Positions 60,789-64,000 of a stretch of DNA of 64,000 bases are shown here, piece by piece; positions within the stretch are counted from its first letter, which is position 1, and each line of letters starts with the position of its first letter. The notes beneath the pieces were generated by a model that searched no databases, was not told where the DNA came from, and was given only the letters and a program-made list of their open reading frames with translations. Made by a program: the position numbers and the translations under genes. Origin of the DNA: an uncultured delta proteobacterium (lineage in GTDB: Bacteria > Myxococcota_A > UBA9160 > JAFDET01); contig CAMYLJ010000001.1 of NCBI GenBank assembly GCA_947259215.1, forward strand, positions 190,726 to 254,725. The letters run 5' to 3'.

Positions 60789-61745
60789 CTAGGAAAGCTC
60801 GAGCATGCGCTCGATGGGGCGCAGGGCCTTGACGCGCACGTCGTCGGGGACCGTCACCTCCGGGCGCAGGTCGCGCAGGCAGAGGTAGAGCTTCTCGAGC
60901 GTGTTGAGGCGCATGTACGGGCAGCGGTTGCAGGCGCAGCTCTCGTCGGTCCCCGGAGCCTGGATCAGCTCCTTCTCCGGCGCCCGCTGCGCGATCTGGT
61001 GGAAGACGCCGTCCTCGGTGGCGATGATGAGCGTGCCCGCCGGTGACTCCACCGCGCGCGTGATGATGCCGGTGGTGGAGGCGATGAAGTCGGCCTGGTC
61101 GAGCACCGCCTCGTCGCACTCGGGATGCGCCAGCACCTCGGCCTCGGGGTGGCGCACCTTCAGCTTCGCCAGCTCGCGCGCGCTGAACTGCTCGTGGACC
61201 ACGCAGGTGCCCGGCCACAGCACCAGGTCGTCGCGCCCCGCCTGCTTCGAGACCCAGCGTCCCAGATGGCGGTCGGGAGCGAAGACGATCGGCTGGCCCT
61301 CGAAGTGCTGGACGATCTTCGCGGCGTTCGAAGACGTGCAGATCACGTCCGAGAGCGCCTTCACCGCGGCCGAACAGTTGATGTAGCTGATCACCGTGGC
61401 GCCCGGGTGCTGCTTCACGAACGCCTCGAACTCGTCGGCCGGGCAGCCGTCCGCGAGCGAGCAGCCCGCCTCGAGGTCCGGAATCACCACCGTGCGCTCC
61501 GGGTTCAGGATCTTGGCGGTCTCGGCCATGAAGTGGACGCCGCAGAAGGCGATGACGTCCCGGTCCACCTGCTGGGCGGCCCGGGCCAGGGCCAGGGAGT
61601 CGCCCACCACGTCGGCCAGGTCCTGGAGCTCGTCGTCCTGGTAGTAGTGGCAGAGGATGACGGCGTTGCGCTCCTCCTTGAGCGCGACGATGGCGTCCTC
61701 GAGATCGTCCGGAAGGTCGGGGCGCGAGAGGGAGGGCTCGGCCAT
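60789..61745 (-). CDS. nadA: Quinolinate synthase
   Basis: 318 residues. [83 protein letters not shown] and [21 protein letters not shown] place the three [4Fe-4S] cysteines. It condenses iminoaspartate with dihydroxyacetone phosphate in NAD synthesis. nadB and nadC are not in the window. Confidence 0.95.
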   Translation of the reverse strand: MAEPSLSRPDLPDDLEDAIVALKEERNAVILCHYYQDDELQDLADVVGDSLALARAAQQVDRDVIAFCGVHFMAETAKILNPERTVVIPDLEAGCSLADGCPADEFEAFVKQHPGATVISYINCSAAVKALSDVICTSSNAAKIVQHFEGQPIVFAPDRHLGRWVSKQAGRDDLVLWPGTCVVHEQFSARELAKLKVRHPEAEVLAHPECDEAVLDQADFIASTTGIITRAVESPAGTLIIATEDGVFHQIAQRAPEKELIQAPGTDESCACNRCPYMRLNTLEKLYLCLRDLRPEVTVPDDVRVKALRPIERMLELS

Positions 61746-61753
61746 GTCTCAAT

Positions 61754-62650
61754 CTAGCAGACGCCTCGGGCGGGGCGCTCGGGGCCGATCAACAGGGTCG
61801 CCACGCCGGCGGGCTCGCCGCGCAGCGTGCAGACCGCGGTCCCCGGCTTGGCGCCGGAGCGCACGCCGGACACGTCGAAGCCGGCGGCGCCCACGCGCTG
61901 CGCCGCGGCCTCCACGTCATCCACACGCCAAGCCAGGCCCCAGAGCCGGTCCGCGCCGGAGGCGTCTGCGGGCGGCTCCGCCGGACCCACCACCTCCACG
62001 GTCACTCCTCCCACCCGGAAGAAGAGGATCCGCTGGCCACGGGTCTCGAAGCGGCGGTCGAGGGCGAGACGCGCCCCCAGCACCTCCCCGTAGAGCCGCC
62101 GCGCCGCCTCCAGGTCCGAGGTCATCAGCACCACGTGGTCCAGGGCGCGCACACGGGCCTCTGCTGCGGCCGTGGGCTTCGCCGGCGGCAGCGGATCGGA
62201 ATCGGCCGCGTGCTCGATCGCGAAGACGCCGACGCCGCGCGCGTCGGCCAGCGGCACGCCGACGGTCTGCCAGCGACGGGTCGCGCCGGTCCGATCGTCG
62301 CGCCCCTCCCCGGGACGCGGCGCGTCGGCCTCGAGCCCAAAGCTCCGCAGGCGTCCCGCCAGGGCCGCCGCGTCGTCGGTACCAAAGGCGAGGGCCAGCA
62401 GGCCCTCCCCCGCCGTCTCGAGCCGGGCGCGGATCGCCGTCCCGAGCGGCCCCTCTCCCGCGGGCGCCAGCAGCTCCAGATAGGTGTTCTCCAGGCGGAA
62501 GAGCGCGTTGGCGCTGCCCAGCGCCGGGTGGGTCCCGCGCCAGGACACCTCCCGACCCAGCAGCGCCGCCGTCTCGCTCGCGCGCGCCTCCAGATCCGCC
62601 ACCGCCACCACCACGTGATCCAGCGAGACCACACCGCCGTCGGTCCTCAC
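61754..62650 (-). CDS. Two-domain VOC (glyoxalase-like) protein
   Basis: 298 residues from a GTG at 62650. Two VOC units: about 8-130 (VSLDHVVVAVADLEARASETAALLG, NALFRLENTYLELLAP) and 168-290 (VRALDHVVLMTSDLEAARRLYGEVLGARLALD, VGGVTVEVVGP). Possible metal ligands are the His in LDHVV of each half and the Glu in YLELL and VEVVG. The substrate is unknown. The start overlaps the kinase stop by 4 bases. Confidence 0.75.
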   Translation of the reverse strand: MRTDGGVVSLDHVVVAVADLEARASETAALLGREVSWRGTHPALGSANALFRLENTYLELLAPAGEGPLGTAIRARLETAGEGLLALAFGTDDAAALAGRLRSFGLEADAPRPGEGRDDRTGATRRWQTVGVPLADARGVGVFAIEHAADSDPLPPAKPTAAAEARVRALDHVVLMTSDLEAARRLYGEVLGARLALDRRFETRGQRILFFRVGGVTVEVVGPAEPPADASGADRLWGLAWRVDDVEAAAQRVGAAGFDVSGVRSGAKPGTAVCTLRGEPAGVATLLIGPERPARGVC

Positions 62651-63693
62651 AGGTCCCAGAAGTAGTCCTCGTTGTGAAGCTCGCCGTCCTCGCCGGACGC
62701 CTCCCCGGCCGCTCGGGTCTCGCCCGGTCCGTCGCTCCCGCCCCCCTCGACCCGCTTCAGCTGCTCCTCCAGGTCGCGGGTCTCGTTCTCCCAGTAGTCC
62801 TCGCTGCCGAAGTGCGGAAACGTGGGCGGGAAGGCCGGATCCGCCCAGCGGCGCCCGATCCAGGCCGCGTAGTGGACGAAGCGCAGGGCGCGCAGCGGCT
62901 CCACCAGCTCGAGCCAGCGCTCCTCGAAAGGACGGAACTGCCGGTAGGCGTCGAGCAGCACCCGGCGCTGGCGCGCGCCCTCGGCGTCGCGGCCGGGCAC
63001 GAGCATCCAGGCGTCCTGCGCGGCCGGGCCGATCACGAAGTCGTCGAAGTCGAGGAAGAAGAAGCCCTCGCGGCCGCGCAGCAGGTTGCCCACGTGGCAG
63101 TCGCCGTGGATCCGATGCACGGGCACGTCGCGGCTGCGCTCGTCATAGACGTCCGCCAGCCGCAGCGCCGCACGCCGGTAGCGGTCTGCGCACGCCGGCG
63201 GCAGCAGCCGCCGCTCCTCGAGCAGCGCCAGGGGCTCGCGCACGTAGCCGTCGGCGGATAGCCGGCGCCGGTGGGGGGCGTCGGCGCCCGCGCCGATGTT
63301 GTGGATGCGCGCCACCAGGCGTCCCAGGACCGCCAGGTCGGCGTCCGAGAGCTCGTCGGGCGCGCGCCCCCCCGTGCGCGGCCAGACGGCGTACCAGATC
63401 TCCTCGACCCGGTGCAGGGTCTCTCCGTCGGAGAAGCGCACGGGCGCGCACACCGGGACCTCCGCCTCGGCCAGGTCCGCCAGGAAGGCGTGCTCCTCGC
63501 GGATCGCCTCGGGGCTCCAGCGCTCGGGCCGGTAGAACTTGGCCACCACGTGGCTGTCGTCCTCGAGGCGCACGTCGTAGACCCGGTTCTCCAGGCTATT
63601 CAGGGCGCTGCAGTGGCCGGTCGGGCGCAGGCCGCCCGCCTCGACGGCGCGCAGCACCCACTCGGGGGTGAGGCGGAAGAAGAACTCGCTCAC
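62647..63693 (-). CDS. srkA: SrkA/YihE-type stress-response Ser/Thr kinase
   Basis: 348 residues from a GTG at 63693. NSLENRVYDVRLEDDSHVVAKFYRPERWSPEAIREEHAFLADL is the diagnostic N-lobe of SrkA/RdoA; the catalytic loop is HRIHGDCHVGNLL and the metal site FLDFDDFVIGPAAQDAWML. In E. coli it protects against stress-induced death. An acidic C-terminal tail (GEDGELHNEDYFWDL) is added. Confidence 0.88.
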   Translation of the reverse strand: MSEFFFRLTPEWVLRAVEAGGLRPTGHCSALNSLENRVYDVRLEDDSHVVAKFYRPERWSPEAIREEHAFLADLAEAEVPVCAPVRFSDGETLHRVEEIWYAVWPRTGGRAPDELSDADLAVLGRLVARIHNIGAGADAPHRRRLSADGYVREPLALLEERRLLPPACADRYRRAALRLADVYDERSRDVPVHRIHGDCHVGNLLRGREGFFFLDFDDFVIGPAAQDAWMLVPGRDAEGARQRRVLLDAYRQFRPFEERWLELVEPLRALRFVHYAAWIGRRWADPAFPPTFPHFGSEDYWENETRDLEEQLKRVEGGGSDGPGETRAAGEASGEDGELHNEDYFWDL

Positions 63694-63731
63694 GGGCGGC
63701 CAGCATACCCCACGCCTGGCTCCCCAAACGC

Positions 63732-63761
63732 AGACGGCCACTCCCGAAGGAGTGGCCGTCT
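63732..63761 (-). terminator. Rho-independent-type hairpin after the PEP-CTERM gene
   Basis: A 13-bp perfect stem (AGACGGCCACTCC / GGAGTGGCCGTCT) with loop TTCG on the minus strand, closed by C-G, the very stable UUCG tetraloop. GCGTTTGG follows, a weak U-tract. It lies 40 bases beyond the stop of the PEP-CTERM gene. Confidence 0.7.
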
Positions 63762-63801
63762 CGTGCTTTGGTGCCGGCAGAGCCGGCGCCGTCTTCGGAC
63801 C

Positions 63802-64000
63802 TTAGCGCCTGCGGCGACTCGCCAGGACGAGGCCCACCAGGCCGGAGCTGAGGAGCAGCAGGGTGCCCGGCTCGGGGACGAACGGGGGCAGGCCCCCACC
63901 GTCGGTGAACTGGATGGTCAGCGTGGCGAAGATCGGCAGCAGGTTGTTCAAGGCGCTCACGAACGTCGGAGTCACCAGTTGCATCCGCGAGGCCGGGGCG
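63802..64000 (-). CDS. PEP-CTERM sorting-domain protein, C-terminal part (cut by window edge)
   Basis: Only the last 60-odd residues are visible and the frame is open to the window end. VPEPGTLLLLSSGLVGLVLA followed by SRRRR is a classical PEP-CTERM tail: PEP motif, transmembrane helix, basic end. Such proteins are processed by an exosortase in Gram-negative bacteria with exopolysaccharide. Exosortase genes are not in the window. Confidence 0.85.
   Translation of the reverse strand, partial: APASRMQLVTPTFVSALNNLLPIFATLTIQFTDGGGLPPFVPEPGTLLLLSSGLVGLVLASRRRR

Overview
The window is about 70% GC, densely coded on both strands, with many start/stop overlaps of 1-4 bases (ATGA, GTGA, TGATG). The gene set (PEP-CTERM protein, split imuAB/dnaE2 mutasome, B12-dependent ribonucleotide reductase, three-gene pnt transhydrogenase, many acyl-CoA genes, tRNA with encoded CCA) fits an aerobic, high-GC Gram-negative bacterium of the deltaproteobacterial/Myxococcota/Binatota type. 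The phylum is a guess from gene content. There is no phage, no transposase gene and no CRISPR array.

Layout. 1-5.5 kb: sugar-type oxidoreductase end, PP2C phosphatase, FAD oxidoreductase, PfkB kinase, metF-purN, gloA and a small monooxygenase. 5.7-15.5 kb: a subtilase with an apparent frameshift, then a DNA-damage mutagenesis region: imuA-imuB, a methyltransferase, dinB, a lone receiver protein and dnaE2. imuA and dnaE2 carry the same promoter/operator-like element and so look like one split regulon. 15.7-26 kb: transketolase, metallo-beta-lactamase fold protein, tRNA-Pro, envelope lipoprotein, NodB deacetylase, esterase, leuCD and a sulfatase-fold lipoprotein. 26-45.5 kb: fatty-acid and acyl-CoA genes (two enoyl-CoA hydratases, two acyl-CoA dehydrogenases, acyl-CoA synthetase, ACAD10-type phosphotransferase with DUF6285, hydrolases), RlmI, and a coupled set of SPATA20-like protein, deoxyhypusine synthase-like protein and zinc dehydrogenase. 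45.5-52 kb: CysQ, propeller lipoprotein, pntAA-pntAB-pntB, nrdJ. 52-60 kb: mesaconyl-CoA hydratase-like MaoC protein, a crotonyl-CoA-reductase-like MDR protein, and an operon of a succinyl/malate-CoA ligase pair, a 73-residue FixX-like ferredoxin and a malyl-CoA lyase. Together these suggest glyoxylate/C3-C4 acyl-CoA metabolism. 60-64 kb: carboxymuconolactone decarboxylase-like protein, nadA, double VOC protein, SrkA-type kinase and a PEP-CTERM protein running off the window.

The most unusual content is a dispersed structured repeat, called element E here. I find seven copies (about 105-185 bp) with a conserved tail around GTCACGATAAATGAGAG and stems whose two arms change together between copies. 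Five copies are intergenic; two lie in frame inside dnaE2 and add about 35-40 residues each without breaking the reading frame, as Rickettsia palindromic elements do. A different repeat, a 66-base perfect palindrome, forms the last codons and stop of a DUF1499 gene.
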